A stretch of DNA of 35,187 nt from Actinomycetota bacterium (GCA_026392765.1 JAPLBL010000004.1:1-35187); one strand, 5' to 3'. Shown: positions 16,725-25,112, counted from the stretch's first letter. Program-made: numbers and translations. Notes: a model not told the origin generated them from the sequence alone.

Positions 16725-17936
16725 CTATTTACTAGATTGCCCGAGATGCGAAGCCCGCGTCTCGGGCAATTTTGTTGCCACAAGAACTGCAACTGACATA
16801 AGAACAGCTGTTACTAAGAATGCAGGCCTATATCCATAGTGATCGGAGATAAAGCCGAGAATGATGGGGGCCACCATTGCGCCTGCATCGCCTGACATCT
16901 GAAAGAGGCCAATGACTTGGCCCCCCTTGCCTTCTAAAACATCTCCCACGATTGCAGATGGAGTTGTTGATAGGAAAGCTCCACCAAAGCCGACAATCAC
17001 ACTTGCTGCAATGAAGTGCCACGGCTTTGTTGTAAATGCCAGCGCAAAGATAGATAAGGTGACAAAGGATGTGCCGATGACGGCTGAGTAACGACGGCCA
17101 TTGAGGTCAGATAGCTTGCCTGCGCGTAAGAGGAATACCCCATTAATGATTGTGGTAATCGTAAATCCAAGTCCCATAAAGCTCGGAGTTACTTTGATTT
17201 CCTCCACCATAAAGAGTGGCAGGATGGAACGGCTCATTCCGAAGAGAACCCACGATGTAATGAAAGAGATAATGAGTGCACTGCGATAAGGACTTAAGGC
17301 AAGAGCAGATTTAAGAGTAATTGTTGCGCGCTCTTGAGTGGCAGTTGGTTTTGCAGCCAGAACTGAATTACGTAACAGGATGGCACCGGATGCACTTGCT
17401 GCGATAAGAAGGAAACCATAAATAATTAGCGGTGCACGTAGTGAAACAACAGAGAGTGCACCACCAACAACAGGACCTGCCATCATTCCAACAAGAAATG
17501 ATCCGTTATAGAGAGATTGTGCTCGAGCGCGATGATCATCATCGACTGCTCGAAGCAGAATAGAACCTGCTGCAACAGAGAACATCGAAGACCCAAAGCC
17601 ACCGACTGCACGGAAGATAAGCAGCTGCTCGTAATTCTGAGCCATTCCGGCAGCAAATGAAGTCAGGGATACAAAACCAATACCGAATGAATAGACAAGT
17701 CGCTCACCGAAGTGATCAACGAGTTTGCCGCTGATAAGGCCTGTGGCAAAACGCGCAAAGGCGAATGCCGAAAGTATGGCTCCTACTTGTGCGTTGTTAA
17801 CACCGAATGAACGAGCAAAGAGTGGAAGCGTGGGGGAGATGATTCCAAAGCCCACTGCAACAAAAAAGGATGCAAAAACAAGAACACCAACCTCCCGCGG
17901 AAATTCCGCAAAGGGGTTGGTGAACTTATTTTTCAC
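16725..17936 (-). CDS. MFS transporter, 12-TM (DHA1-like)
   Basis: A major facilitator with about 12 hydrophobic segments in 403 residues. The loop 2-3 motif A appears as GKLVDHFGERLVY near residue 69 and its second-half copy as GKLSDLNGRRYSA near 275; MAGPVVGGAL near 151 resembles motif C of drug-proton antiporters. It would export a small molecule by proton antiport, substrate unknown. The start is GTG 17936, 21 bp downstream of the stop of the larger MFS gene, so the two are likely one transcript. The last codons contain the terminator hairpin of the opposite gene. Confidence 0.85.
   Translation of the reverse strand: MKNKFTNPFAEFPREVGVLVFASFFVAVGFGIISPTLPLFARSFGVNNAQVGAILSAFAFARFATGLISGKLVDHFGERLVYSFGIGFVSLTSFAAGMAQNYEQLLIFRAVGGFGSSMFSVAAGSILLRAVDDDHRARAQSLYNGSFLVGMMAGPVVGGALSVVSLRAPLIIYGFLLIAASASGAILLRNSVLAAKPTATQERATITLKSALALSPYRSALIISFITSWVLFGMSRSILPLFMVEEIKVTPSFMGLGFTITTIINGVFLLRAGKLSDLNGRRYSAVIGTSFVTLSIFALAFTTKPWHFIAASVIVGFGGAFLSTTPSAIVGDVLEGKGGQVIGLFQMSGDAGAMVAPIILGFISDHYGYRPAFLVTAVLMSVAVLVATKLPETRASHLGQSSK
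16737..16773 (+). terminator. Rho-independent terminator of the Bax-inhibitor gene, inside the MFS 3' end
   Basis: TTGCCCGAGA pairs with TCTCGGGCAA (10 bp), extended inward by T-G, G-C, C-G and G-C pairs to a 14-bp stem with loop AAGCC, then TTTTG. It is oriented for plus-strand transcription but is encoded in the final codons of the convergent MFS gene. In the minus direction it is followed by TCTAG, a poorer terminator. Confidence 0.7.
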
Positions 17937-17950
17937 AGGTATATAACTGA

Positions 17951-17967
17951 GCTCGGTTTAACCGAGC
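17951..17967 (-). other. Palindromic hairpin between the two MFS genes
   Basis: GCTCGGTT-t-AACCGAGC is a 17-nt perfect palindrome around one base. It overlaps the stop codon of the 520-residue MFS gene. No T run follows on the minus strand. It could attenuate or stabilise the two-gene message, or be an operator; nothing decides between these. Confidence 0.4.
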
Positions 17968-19520
17968 GCCTCGCCGGCTGACTCATTACGAGCAGATGCA
18001 TAGTCTGCATTTGTGCGTAGTGGGGTTTCGCGAAGGAAGAGCGCCACGATAAAGCCCACTGCAACGACAGGGGCAGCAACCAGGAAGACGACGTGGAAGG
18101 AATCAACAAATGCGTTGAGCGCAGTGACTTTCCCTTCTGGAGAAAGTGTTGCAATCGCTGCCGTGTTATTTTGGATTTGCCCAGCTTGCGCTGGATCAAA
18201 GCCAGATGTTGCAAGGTAGTGGCCAAGACGGTTGGTCAAGATTGTTCCAAATGCAGCTGTTCCGAATACAGAACCGAGTGAACGGAAGAATGTATTGGAG
18301 CTTGTTGCAACGCCCATATCCTTGAATTCAACTGCATTTTGAAGTGCGATAACGATTGTCTGCATAGAAAGCCCAAGGCCAGCTCCGACCATGATTGCAT
18401 AGATGGAGAGCTCCCAGTAAGGAGTATCGATATCAAGGCGAACCATCGCCAAGATACCGAGAGTCATAATTGCTGTTCCAACAACGGGATAGCGTTTGTA
18501 ATGGCCGTGCTTGGTGATTGCCTTACCGCTAAAGATCGATGTTGAGACAATTCCGAGCATCAATGGAATTAGCTTCAGTCCAGCCTCTGTTGCTGTGTAG
18601 CCCTTTACGACCTGCATATAGAGAGGCAACATAACAATCGCACCGAACATACCTGCACCAATGATGGCACCGAGAATTGATGTCAATGAGAAGGTGTGGT
18701 TCTTAAAGAGAGTAAGAGGAATGATTGGCTCAACAGCCGTTGACTCCCACTTGAGGAAGAGAAGGGTGGTAAGCAATCCACCGCCGAGATAGACAAGCGT
18801 CTTTGAGTTTGTCCATCCATCTTGTGGTCCATAAATAGAAACTGCAAGAAGTGTGAGAGTCACACCTGCAACCAGAAGAATGGCACCGAGGTAATCAATC
18901 TTATGTTCGCGCTTTACTTTTGGAATGTGTAGAACTGCCGAGGTGATGATCAGTGCTGCAATTGCAAATGGAATATTGATGTAGAAGATCCAGCGCCATC
19001 CTGTGATTCCAAGAATTGTTGAGCGGTCTGAGAAGAAGCCGCCAAGGAGTGGACCTGCAACAGATGACAGACCCCAGACTGCGCCGAAGTAACCCTGATA
19101 GCGACCACGTTCGCGTGGAGGAACGATGTCACCGATGATGACGAAGGTAAGTGCCATCAAGCCGCCAGCACCAAGGCCCTGCACGGCGCGGGTAGCGATG
19201 AGCTGTTCCATATTCTGTGAAGCACCTGCTGCAAGTGAGCCAATAAGAAATGTCACGATTGCGAACTGGAAGACAATGCGCCGGCCGTAGAGGTCAGAAA
19301 TCTTGCCGTATAACGGAGTTGATGCAGTGGAAGTAAGTAGGTATGCAGTGACAACCCATGTGTAATGGTCGAGGCCATTAAAGTCTTCAACGATGCTCTT
19401 TAAGGCAGTTGAGACAATGGTTTGGTCCAGGGCCGCAAGGAGCATTCCTGTCATGAGTCCGCTGAGAATGATCATGATCTCGCGGTGGGTGTGTTCCTTT
19501 GTTGGCGCATTATTTGTCAT
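17958..19520 (-). CDS. MFS drug exporter, 14-TM DHA2 (EmrB/QacA) family
   Basis: A proton-driven multidrug exporter of the 14-helix DHA2 family, 520 residues. Motif D1 ([10 protein letters not shown] near residue 32), motif A ([10 protein letters not shown] near 73), [14 protein letters not shown] near 112 and motif C-like [12 protein letters not shown] near 155 are all present, followed by a long central region and the typical large loop late in the protein (about 445-480). The substrate is unknown. The ATG is 18 bp from the GTG of the divergent ABC ATPase. TAAACT ends 8 nt before the ATG, with no ribosome-binding site, so a leaderless start is likely. Confidence 0.92.
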   Translation of the reverse strand: MTNNAPTKEHTHREIMIILSGLMTGMLLAALDQTIVSTALKSIVEDFNGLDHYTWVVTAYLLTSTASTPLYGKISDLYGRRIVFQFAIVTFLIGSLAAGASQNMEQLIATRAVQGLGAGGLMALTFVIIGDIVPPRERGRYQGYFGAVWGLSSVAGPLLGGFFSDRSTILGITGWRWIFYINIPFAIAALIITSAVLHIPKVKREHKIDYLGAILLVAGVTLTLLAVSIYGPQDGWTNSKTLVYLGGGLLTTLLFLKWESTAVEPIIPLTLFKNHTFSLTSILGAIIGAGMFGAIVMLPLYMQVVKGYTATEAGLKLIPLMLGIVSTSIFSGKAITKHGHYKRYPVVGTAIMTLGILAMVRLDIDTPYWELSIYAIMVGAGLGLSMQTIVIALQNAVEFKDMGVATSSNTFFRSLGSVFGTAAFGTILTNRLGHYLATSGFDPAQAGQIQNNTAAIATLSPEGKVTALNAFVDSFHVVFLVAAPVVAVGFIVALFLRETPLRTNADYASARNESAGEALG

Positions 19521-19523
19521 AGG

Positions 19524-19537
19524 GAGTAAGTTTACTC
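19524..19537. promoter_or_regulatory. Palindrome and overlapping divergent -10 elements between the exporters
   Basis: GAGTAA-gt-TTACTC is a 6+6 inverted repeat in the 18-bp gap between the MFS ATG and the ABC GTG. The plus strand carries TAAGTT, six nt before the GTG; the minus strand carries TAAACT, eight nt before the ATG. A protein bound here would cover both -10 elements, so this is a candidate operator for joint control. Confidence 0.5.
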
Positions 19538-19538
19538 T

Positions 19539-20522
19539 GTGAAATCAGTTATTGCCGAAAACCTTGTAAAGACCTATGACAAAGGCAAAGTACGAGCACT
19601 TGATGGCCTGAGCCTTGATGTTGAAGAAGGCACTGTATTAAGCGTATTAGGACCAAATGGCGCGGGTAAAACAACTGTTGTTCGTATTCTGACAACGCTA
19701 TTACGCGCAGATTCAGGTAGTGCAAGCGTGGCAGGCATCGATGTTATAAAGAACCCTGAGAAAGTTCGCGAAGTTATTGGTTTATCTGGTCAATATGCAG
19801 CAGTTGATGAAATTCTCACAGGCTATGACAATCTAGTGATGTTCGGTGAGTTGTATCACCTTGGTAAGAAACAAGCTGTTGTTCGCGCAAATGAACTCCT
19901 TGAACGCTTCTCTTTGACTGAAGCTGCAAAGCGCCCCATCAAGACGTATTCAGGTGGAATGCGTCGCAGACTTGATTTGGCTGCATCACTCATCGTTAAA
20001 CCAAAAGTTCTCTTCCTTGATGAACCCACAACAGGTCTTGATCCACGTGGTCGCCAAGAGATGTGGGGAGTTATTCAAGAGCTCGTTAAAGGTGGCGTGA
20101 CGCTACTTCTTACAACGCAATATCTTGAAGAAGCTGATCAATTAGCCGATGACATCGCAGTTATTGATACCGGCAAAGTAATTGCTCGAGGCACATCGGA
20201 TGCCCTCAAGAAGCAAGTCGGCGGTGAACGTCTTGAAGTAGTAGTGGAACAAGTCCACGTTGCTAAGACGATGGAGATTGTTGCTGCAGTCAGCGGACAT
20301 AAGGCAGCGCTGGATGAAGGCCTTCGCCTTATCTCAGCCCCAGTCTCAACAGGATCTGCCGCCCTCTTTGAAGTATTAAAAGCTCTTGATAGCGCAGGAA
20401 TTCATGCACTCGATGTGGGCTTAAAGCGCCCATCCCTTGATGATGTATTCCTTTCTCTTACTGGGCATGCAGCGGAAGAGAAGAAGGAAGAGATTGCAGA
20501 AAAGAAGAGAGGTAGAAAATGA
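19539..20522 (+). CDS. DrrA-type ABC exporter ATP-binding protein
   Basis: The nucleotide-binding subunit of a two-gene ABC exporter, family of daunorubicin resistance protein DrrA. Motifs: Walker [10 protein letters not shown] near residues 38-46, Q loop at SGQYAAVDE near 88, signature [12 protein letters not shown] near 137, Walker [14 protein letters not shown] near 157, and the switch His replaced by Gln in TTQYLEEAD near 192, a substitution usual in DrrA proteins. The C-terminal 100 residues are the family's extra domain, ending in a charged Lys/Glu tail. GTG start, no ribosome-binding site, TAAGTT six nt upstream. The stop overlaps the permease start (ATGA). Confidence 0.93.
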   Translation: MKSVIAENLVKTYDKGKVRALDGLSLDVEEGTVLSVLGPNGAGKTTVVRILTTLLRADSGSASVAGIDVIKNPEKVREVIGLSGQYAAVDEILTGYDNLVMFGELYHLGKKQAVVRANELLERFSLTEAAKRPIKTYSGGMRRRLDLAASLIVKPKVLFLDEPTTGLDPRGRQEMWGVIQELVKGGVTLLLTTQYLEEADQLADDIAVIDTGKVIARGTSDALKKQVGGERLEVVVEQVHVAKTMEIVAAVSGHKAALDEGLRLISAPVSTGSAALFEVLKALDSAGIHALDVGLKRPSLDDVFLSLTGHAAEEKKEEIAEKKRGRK

Positions 20523-21310
20523 GCGCCGTCAATGACATCTACATCATCACCCGCAGACAACTCTTATTGCTCAGTCGCGTTCCCGAAGTTTTGATCTTCT
20601 CAACCATTCAACCTGTGATGTTTGTGCTTCTCTTTCGTTATGTATTCGGTGGCTCAATTAGCACAGGCCAACCTGGTGGATATGTGCAGCTACTGATGCC
20701 TGGCATCTTCGTGCAGACAGTCGCATTTACCCTAGCTGGCACTGCTTCTGGCCTTGCTGAAGATATGAAGAAAGGTTTGATTGATCGATTTAGATCACTA
20801 CCGATTTCTCAATCTGCGCTCGTGATTGGTAGAACTCTCGGTGATTCACTTTTGAATATCGTAGTTCTTGCTGTGATGGGTATCGCCGGTTACATCGTTG
20901 GATGGCGTCCATCTGCAGGCCTTGCCACTGTGGCACTCGGATTCCTATTCCTACTCTTCTTCGGTTATGCGCTCTCGTGGGTGGGAGTTCTCGTGGGACT
21001 TTCAGCATCGGATGCTCGCGTTGTGCAGAACGTCAGCTTTATCGTGACATTCCCGCTCACATTCTTATCTAATGCATTTGCTCCAACAACAGGAATGCCA
21101 CGGGCGCTGCAGTACTTTGCTGAGTGGAATCCCGTCTCAACGATGGTGGCAGCATGCCGCGAACTCTTTGGACTTGAGAATCAATTTGGCGCAACTGCTG
21201 GATCTTTCCCGAGCGAGCATCCGCTCACAACATCGCTGATTTATATGCTCATTATTATGCTGATCTTTATTCCGCTGAGCTTGCGTAAATATCGTAACTA
21301 CGCAGATTAA
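20519..21310 (+). CDS. DrrB-type ABC-2 exporter permease
   Basis: The membrane subunit paired with the preceding ATPase. About six hydrophobic segments in 263 residues fit the ABC-2 fold. The conserved region includes GLAEDMKKGLIDRFRSLPIS near residues 79-98, the coupling helix seen in ABC-2 permeases, and a late PLTFLSNAFAP stretch followed by NPVSTMVAACRELFG, both typical of DrrB. The substrate is not evident; natural hosts use such pumps for drugs, glycolipids or antibiotics. It overlaps the ATPase by 4 bp and its stop is 3 bp from that of convergent greA. Confidence 0.92.
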   Translation: MSAVNDIYIITRRQLLLLSRVPEVLIFSTIQPVMFVLLFRYVFGGSISTGQPGGYVQLLMPGIFVQTVAFTLAGTASGLAEDMKKGLIDRFRSLPISQSALVIGRTLGDSLLNIVVLAVMGIAGYIVGWRPSAGLATVALGFLFLLFFGYALSWVGVLVGLSASDARVVQNVSFIVTFPLTFLSNAFAPTTGMPRALQYFAEWNPVSTMVAACRELFGLENQFGATAGSFPSEHPLTTSLIYMLIIMLIFIPLSLRKYRNYAD

Positions 21311-21313
21311 GAA

Positions 21314-21793
21314 TTAAGCGTAGAACTCAGCAGCTTTAATCTCGACCTTAATTTCGCGACCGTTAGGTGCCGAATATGAAACGGTGGCGCCGATATCTGC
21401 GCCAAGGACTGCGGCGCCTAGTGGGGATTTCTCAGAGTAAACATCGAGATCCCCTGATGCGATTTCACGAGAGCCCAGTAGGAACTTCATCTCATCTCCA
21501 GCAATGACTGCTGTGACAACCATTCCAGCGCCAACTTTTCCATCAGCACTTGCAGGCGGTGTTCCAATGTGGGCATTTTCTAACATCTGCTTGAGCTGAC
21601 GGATGCGAGCTTCCATCTTTCCTTGCTCATCACGAGCTGCGTGATAGCCACCATTCTCCTTGAGATCACCTTCCGCGCGCGCTGCTTCAATCTTTGCAGT
21701 GATCTCTTTGCGACCTTCACCTTCAAGGCTGGCAAGTTCAGCAGCTAAGCGATCTGCTGCTTCTTGGGTTAGCCATGTCTGCTGTGAACTCAT
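21314..21793 (-). CDS. greA: Transcription elongation factor GreA
   Basis: GreA enters the secondary channel of RNA polymerase and stimulates cleavage of backtracked RNA. The 159-residue protein has the N-terminal coiled coil with the acidic tip in ARAEGDLKENGGYHAARDEQ near residues 37-56, then the globular FKBP-like domain with SEKSPLGAAVLGADIGATV, corresponding to the SP.G.ALLG motif. The track start is TTG 21802, but ATG 21793 has AGGA at 9 nt, so I use it. DUF4307 ends just upstream, the usual actinobacterial partner. Confidence 0.96.
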   Translation of the reverse strand: MSSQQTWLTQEAADRLAAELASLEGEGRKEITAKIEAARAEGDLKENGGYHAARDEQGKMEARIRQLKQMLENAHIGTPPASADGKVGAGMVVTAVIAGDEMKFLLGSREIASGDLDVYSEKSPLGAAVLGADIGATVSYSAPNGREIKVEIKAAEFYA

Positions 21794-21804
21794 AGTCCGC
21801 AATC

Positions 21805-22200
21805 CTAGGGCAGAACGCGACAGCGTTCGATACCTGCATTGACCGCATCAGCACGCGTAGGGATAGAGATGGTGCGCTCAAGGTAGGTCTCACCCGCAGC
21901 AATAGTGTCTTCAATCTGGCCGACGACATTCATATCGAAGTCACGAGCTGTGAGTGTGCAGGTGATGACGTCATCACCTGATGCGCGTTGTATGGAATAT
22001 CGAATTTCAGGGTTGCGAGGGTCTTGGGTAATAAATGAAATCAGCTCTGTGCGAAGTTCAGGATTGGAGTGGTGAAGGCCGGCCCAGAGCAACCAAGCAC
22101 CTCCCACAACTGCACAGACAATTGCATACTTCACCCACGCCCGCGCAGGCTTAACACCGTAGCGATCATTGAAATCGAATTGGTTGTTCCCCTGTGACAT
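21805..22200 (-). CDS. DUF4307 family membrane protein
   Basis: A small actinobacterial membrane-anchored protein of unknown role: 131 residues with a short cytoplasmic N-terminus containing DRYGVKPAR, one membrane helix (about 24-41) and a mostly beta-rich exterior domain with a conserved C in VITCTLTARDFD. It lies immediately upstream of greA in the same direction, the arrangement found next to mycothiol conjugate amidase in mycobacteria. That amidase is absent here. Its ATG is 14 bp from the ATG of the divergent 50-residue gene. Confidence 0.88.
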   Translation of the reverse strand: MSQGNNQFDFNDRYGVKPARAWVKYAIVCAVVGGAWLLWAGLHHSNPELRTELISFITQDPRNPEIRYSIQRASGDDVITCTLTARDFDMNVVGQIEDTIAAGETYLERTISIPTRADAVNAGIERCRVLP

Positions 22201-22217
22201 GGGAGAATCCTCTCATG
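22198..22217. promoter_or_regulatory. Near-palindrome carrying two divergent start codons and ribosome-binding sites
   Basis: CATGGGAGAATCCTCTCATG differs from its reverse complement only at symmetric purine/pyrimidine positions. The left CAT is the DUF4307 start codon, the right ATG starts the small membrane gene. GGGAGA serves the plus gene and GAGAGGA the minus gene. The promoters must lie inside the opposite genes, so the two 5' leaders would be complementary. Confidence 0.6.
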
Positions 22218-22367
22218 GTTAAAGATTACGATGTAGGAATCGCAGGCTCACTCACGATGATTGTTCTCTTTACTACCGTTACCTTATTGCTGCGCAGCTT
22301 CTATAAGCGCTTTAACCGTTTGCAGAAGAATTCAGAAGTCGTCCAGGAGAATGAAGACGACAATTAA
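22215..22367 (+). CDS. Small single-span membrane protein (50 residues)
   Basis: Too short for the ORF track. ATG 22215 with GGGAGA 8 nt upstream reads MVKDYDVGIAGSLTMIVLF and on to NEDDN before TAA. It has one membrane helix (about residues 9-26), then a basic stretch RSFYKRFNRLQKN and an acidic end, implying an N-out or N-in single-pass protein with a cytoplasmic tail. The last codons overlap the SURF1 start by 17 bp. Mycobacteria have a small membrane protein after mca at the equivalent site, so this could be its remnant neighbour; that is from memory. Function unknown. Confidence 0.7.
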   Translation: MVKDYDVGIAGSLTMIVLFTTVTLLLRSFYKRFNRLQKNSEVVQENEDDN

Positions 22368-23049
22368 GAAGACTCTTCAAGCGCTCTTAGTCCTTGTTCT
22401 TACTCTCACCTTTATTTCACTTGGCGTGTGGCAGCTACAACGTGCCCAAGATTTACAGGACTATGCCGCTCTTCCCGTAGATAGAACTATCTATCCGCTC
22501 CTTGAAAAGAGCGCAGCCACAGGGATTGTTCCCGGTGAAAGTATTGGAAAGTTAGTCACAACATCGGGTTACTACATCGCAACCTATAAAGCCCCCAATC
22601 AGAAAGATGGAGATGACGTTGTTGATGATTGGGAAGTCGGGCTTTTGCAGAATGAGACTGACACTGCGATCTTGGTAGTGCGCGGGCTCTGGAGCCAGCG
22701 CCTATCCAGCCCAGAAATTGCGATGTCAACGAGAGTTGAAGTAGTGGGCACCTTATTGCCTGCCCAAAATGATGATCGCGCAGCAAATACTGCCTCACAA
22801 CTCTCACGCCTTGATAGCAGCATCCTTGTTGCAAGCACCGATGCCCAACTCTTTGAGGGCTTCATCTTGGCAAGTTCGGAAGGCAGCCGAAGTGGCATGG
22901 TCGATCGCACCCGAATTACTCCGCCGGAACTGACCTCTGAGATCCCCGGCTTCTATTGGCAACATATCTCCTACGTTGTCATCTGGTGGTTTATGGCTCT
23001 TCTTGTGTTGTGGCTGCCTTTCTATAAGAGAGATGACGAGAGGGTTTAG
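22351..23049 (+). CDS. SURF1 family cytochrome oxidase assembly protein
   Basis: SURF1 assists assembly of haem-copper oxidases in the membrane. The protein has an N-terminal membrane helix (about 9-25) ending in the family motif LGVWQLQRAQDL, a large exterior domain including VVRGLWSQRL near 109, and a second helix near the C-terminus, YWQHISYVVIWWFMALLVLWLPF, with the conserved W/Y-rich stretch. The track start at 22261 is in the wrong gene; ATG 22351 with CCAGGAGA immediately upstream gives 232 residues, close to the family size. It overlaps the preceding small gene and is followed by DUF3817 after 9 bp. Confidence 0.9.
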   Translation: MKTTIKKTLQALLVLVLTLTFISLGVWQLQRAQDLQDYAALPVDRTIYPLLEKSAATGIVPGESIGKLVTTSGYYIATYKAPNQKDGDDVVDDWEVGLLQNETDTAILVVRGLWSQRLSSPEIAMSTRVEVVGTLLPAQNDDRAANTASQLSRLDSSILVASTDAQLFEGFILASSEGSRSGMVDRTRITPPELTSEIPGFYWQHISYVVIWWFMALLVLWLPFYKRDDERV

Positions 23050-23058
23050 AGTTCTGCC

Positions 23059-23370
23059 ATGACTCAACCATCGACTGCAGTCCTTACTCGCTTTCGATTG
23101 ATGGCCATCCTCTGCGGCGTCAATCTTCTTCTGCTGATCTTCGGATATATGCCAGCGAAGTATCTCTTTGATGCTGTTGAGACCAATAAGTGGTTGATCT
23201 CAATTCCGATCGCCCATGGATACCTCTACATCGTCTATATCCTCACCGCCCTGCAGATTGGCGTGCAGAAGAAGATGTCACTTCCAATAATTCTTGCTCT
23301 CATTGCAGCAGGCACCCTGCCCTTTGCCTCCTTTGTGGCCGAGCGCCGTATTGTGAAGAAGTACAGCTAA
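23059..23370 (+). CDS. DUF3817 (YdzA-like) membrane protein
   Basis: A 103-residue protein with three hydrophobic segments (about 12-31, 44-66, 72-92). The motif IPIAHGYLYIVYILTALQIG is typical of DUF3817, whose members are small integral membrane proteins without a known reaction. SURF1 followed by DUF3817 is a conserved actinobacterial pair. The ATG is 9 bp after the SURF1 stop. A weak hairpin follows the stop. Confidence 0.88.
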   Translation: MTQPSTAVLTRFRLMAILCGVNLLLLIFGYMPAKYLFDAVETNKWLISIPIAHGYLYIVYILTALQIGVQKKMSLPIILALIAAGTLPFASFVAERRIVKKYS

Positions 23371-23389
23371 CTTCTCTTCACGTGCGGCC

Positions 23390-23415
23390 AAGGTAAACAG
23401 TTGATTACCTTTTCC
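23390..23415 (+). terminator. Weak hairpin terminator after DUF3817
   Basis: AAGGTAA pairs with TTACCTT (7 bp) around ACAGTTGA and is followed by TTCC. It starts 19 nt after the stop. The stem is A/T-rich and the T run short, so confidence is modest. Confidence 0.4.
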
Positions 23416-23562
23416 TAGTTAATGGCGTGTCGCACCAAAAGTCCGATTCATAAGTTCTATCTTTTACGAGTCAGAAGCAACTCCCAACTCTTTCCCCCTG
23501 TAGCGATCGCGGCTTTGCGGCAATCGATGCGGCTAGATAAAACTAAAGAGAATGGTTAAGCC

Positions 23563-24897
23563 TTGGCTACTTCAAAATCGGCAGCAAGTGCAAAGAACAA
23601 CCCAGCCCGTAAGACCTATGTATTGGACACTTCAGTACTGCTGGCAGATCCCGGGGCGATGAAACGATTTGAAGAACATGAAGTCATCATTCCCATAGCC
23701 GTTATTGGCGAGCTTGAGACAAAGCGCGATCATCCTGAACTCGGCTACTTTGCCAGGGCAGCCCTTCGCGCACTCGATGATCTCCGTGTTGAACATGGAC
23801 GCCTTGATGCACCACTGACCATTACCCCTGAAGGTGGAACCCTTTCAGTAGAGCTCAACCACACTGATTTAAGCACTCTGCCACATGGCTTCTTGCGCGA
23901 TGGCACCAATGATTCACGCATCCTTGCCATCTCCAAAAATCTGATGTCTGATGGAAAGCATGTAGTCCTGGTTACTAAAGATCTTCCTCTTCGAGTCAAA
24001 GCATCATCTGTCGGAGTTGAAGCACAGGAATATCTTGCAGAGCTAGTCTCTAATAGCGGATGGACTGGAATTGAAGAAGTCTCTGTCGGCCACAACACCA
24101 TCGATGAGCTCTATGCATCAGATCGAGCAGATCATGAATGCGCCCATCAATTCCCAGTTCACACCGGCATCGTTCTCCACTCAGAAAAAGGAAGTGCGCT
24201 CGCCCGAGTCACAGCCGATAAGCAGTTGCAATTAGTCCGAGGCGATCGCCAAGCATTTGGACTCCATGGCCGTTCTGCCGAACAACGCATTGCACTTGAC
24301 CTCCTTCTCGATGACAGCATCGGCATCGTCTCGATGGGTGGCCGGGCTGGAACAGGAAAGTCGGCGCTCGCACTCTGCGCAGGACTTGAAGCGGTGATGG
24401 AAAAGCGTCTGCATAAGAAGGTGCTCATCTTCCGTCCTCTCTATCCGGTCGGGGGACAAGAGCTCGGTTACTTGCCAGGCAGTGAAGGCGAGAAGATGTC
24501 GCCCTGGGCCCAGGCCGTCTTTGACACTTTGGGGGCGTTGGTCAGCCAAGCTGTCATCGATGAGGTCATCGACCGAGGTCTGATTGAAGTTCTGCCACTG
24601 ACCCACATCCGTGGCCGCTCCCTCCATGACTCCTTCGTCATCGTCGATGAAGCCCAGTCGCTGGAGCGAGGAGTTCTGCTCACCGTGCTCTCGCGAATTG
24701 GCCAGGGATCAAGGGTTGTGATGACCCACGATGTTGCCCAGCGCGATAACTTGCGAGTTGGTCGCCATGATGGAGTCGTGGCAGTGGTTGAGACCCTCAA
24801 GGGCCACCCGCTCTTTGCCCACGTGACCCTGACTCGATCCGAGCGCTCACCGATCGCAGCCCTGGTCACCGAGATGCTGGAAGGGCCGCAGGCATAG
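23563..24897 (+). CDS. PIN-PhoH fusion ATPase/ribonuclease (PhoH2-like)
   Basis: A PIN nuclease domain fused to a PhoH ATPase, the architecture of mycobacterial PhoH2, reported to unwind and cut RNA. The PIN part (about 18-150) carries acidic residues at [12 protein letters not shown] near 20, GELETKRDH near 49 and [10 protein letters not shown] near 112. The PhoH part has Walker A GRAGTGKS near 260, the [12 protein letters not shown] region near 303 and Walker [12 protein letters not shown] near 358. 444 residues is the usual length. The start is TTG 23563; AAAGAG lies 12 nt upstream and no ATG precedes the PIN motif in frame. The 3' third is visibly richer in G/C than the neighbours. Confidence 0.93.
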   Translation: MATSKSAASAKNNPARKTYVLDTSVLLADPGAMKRFEEHEVIIPIAVIGELETKRDHPELGYFARAALRALDDLRVEHGRLDAPLTITPEGGTLSVELNHTDLSTLPHGFLRDGTNDSRILAISKNLMSDGKHVVLVTKDLPLRVKASSVGVEAQEYLAELVSNSGWTGIEEVSVGHNTIDELYASDRADHECAHQFPVHTGIVLHSEKGSALARVTADKQLQLVRGDRQAFGLHGRSAEQRIALDLLLDDSIGIVSMGGRAGTGKSALALCAGLEAVMEKRLHKKVLIFRPLYPVGGQELGYLPGSEGEKMSPWAQAVFDTLGALVSQAVIDEVIDRGLIEVLPLTHIRGRSLHDSFVIVDEAQSLERGVLLTVLSRIGQGSRVVMTHDVAQRDNLRVGRHDGVVAVVETLKGHPLFAHVTLTRSERSPIAALVTEMLEGPQA

Positions 24898-25016
24898 GCT
24901 GCGCCTTAACCCCCTTTTCTCCCCTCTTTAAATCTCACAGTCACATATGGGACATATAGGACTTTGCCCTAACTGACCTGCGCTTTTGCCTATCCACAAC
25001 TAGGGTCAATCCTGAG

Positions 25017-25053
25017 AATTTGCGACTCACGCACCTCTAAATTTGCGACTCAC
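25017..25053. repeat. Two exact 14-bp direct repeats, 23-bp period
   Basis: AATTTGCGACTCAC occurs at 25017-25030 and 25040-25053. The period is about two helix turns, so both copies face the same side of the DNA, as expected for tandem binding sites of a regulator. They lie about 90-120 bp before the transglycosylase-like gene. Confidence 0.6.
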
Positions 25054-25092
25054 CCCATCCCTTGCCAGCCTTTACCCATTCCCCCAAGGCTC

Positions 25093-25112
25093 CAACCTCA
25101 ATTCTGAGGTTG
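25093..25112 (+). other. 8-bp perfect hairpin upstream of the transglycosylase-like gene
   Basis: CAACCTCA and TGAGGTTG pair exactly around ATTC, 25 nt before ATG 25138. No T run follows. It may be a leader hairpin or an operator. Confidence 0.5.

Noticed and set aside
16725-21310. Horizontal-transfer island around the exporters
   Set aside because: No integrase, transposase, repeat ends or clear composition change; such pumps are common chromosomal genes.
23371-23562. Possible small RNA or tRNA between DUF3817 and phoH
   Set aside because: No cloverleaf or known RNA motif. I see only a weak terminator hairpin and three GCGGC copies, likely chance.
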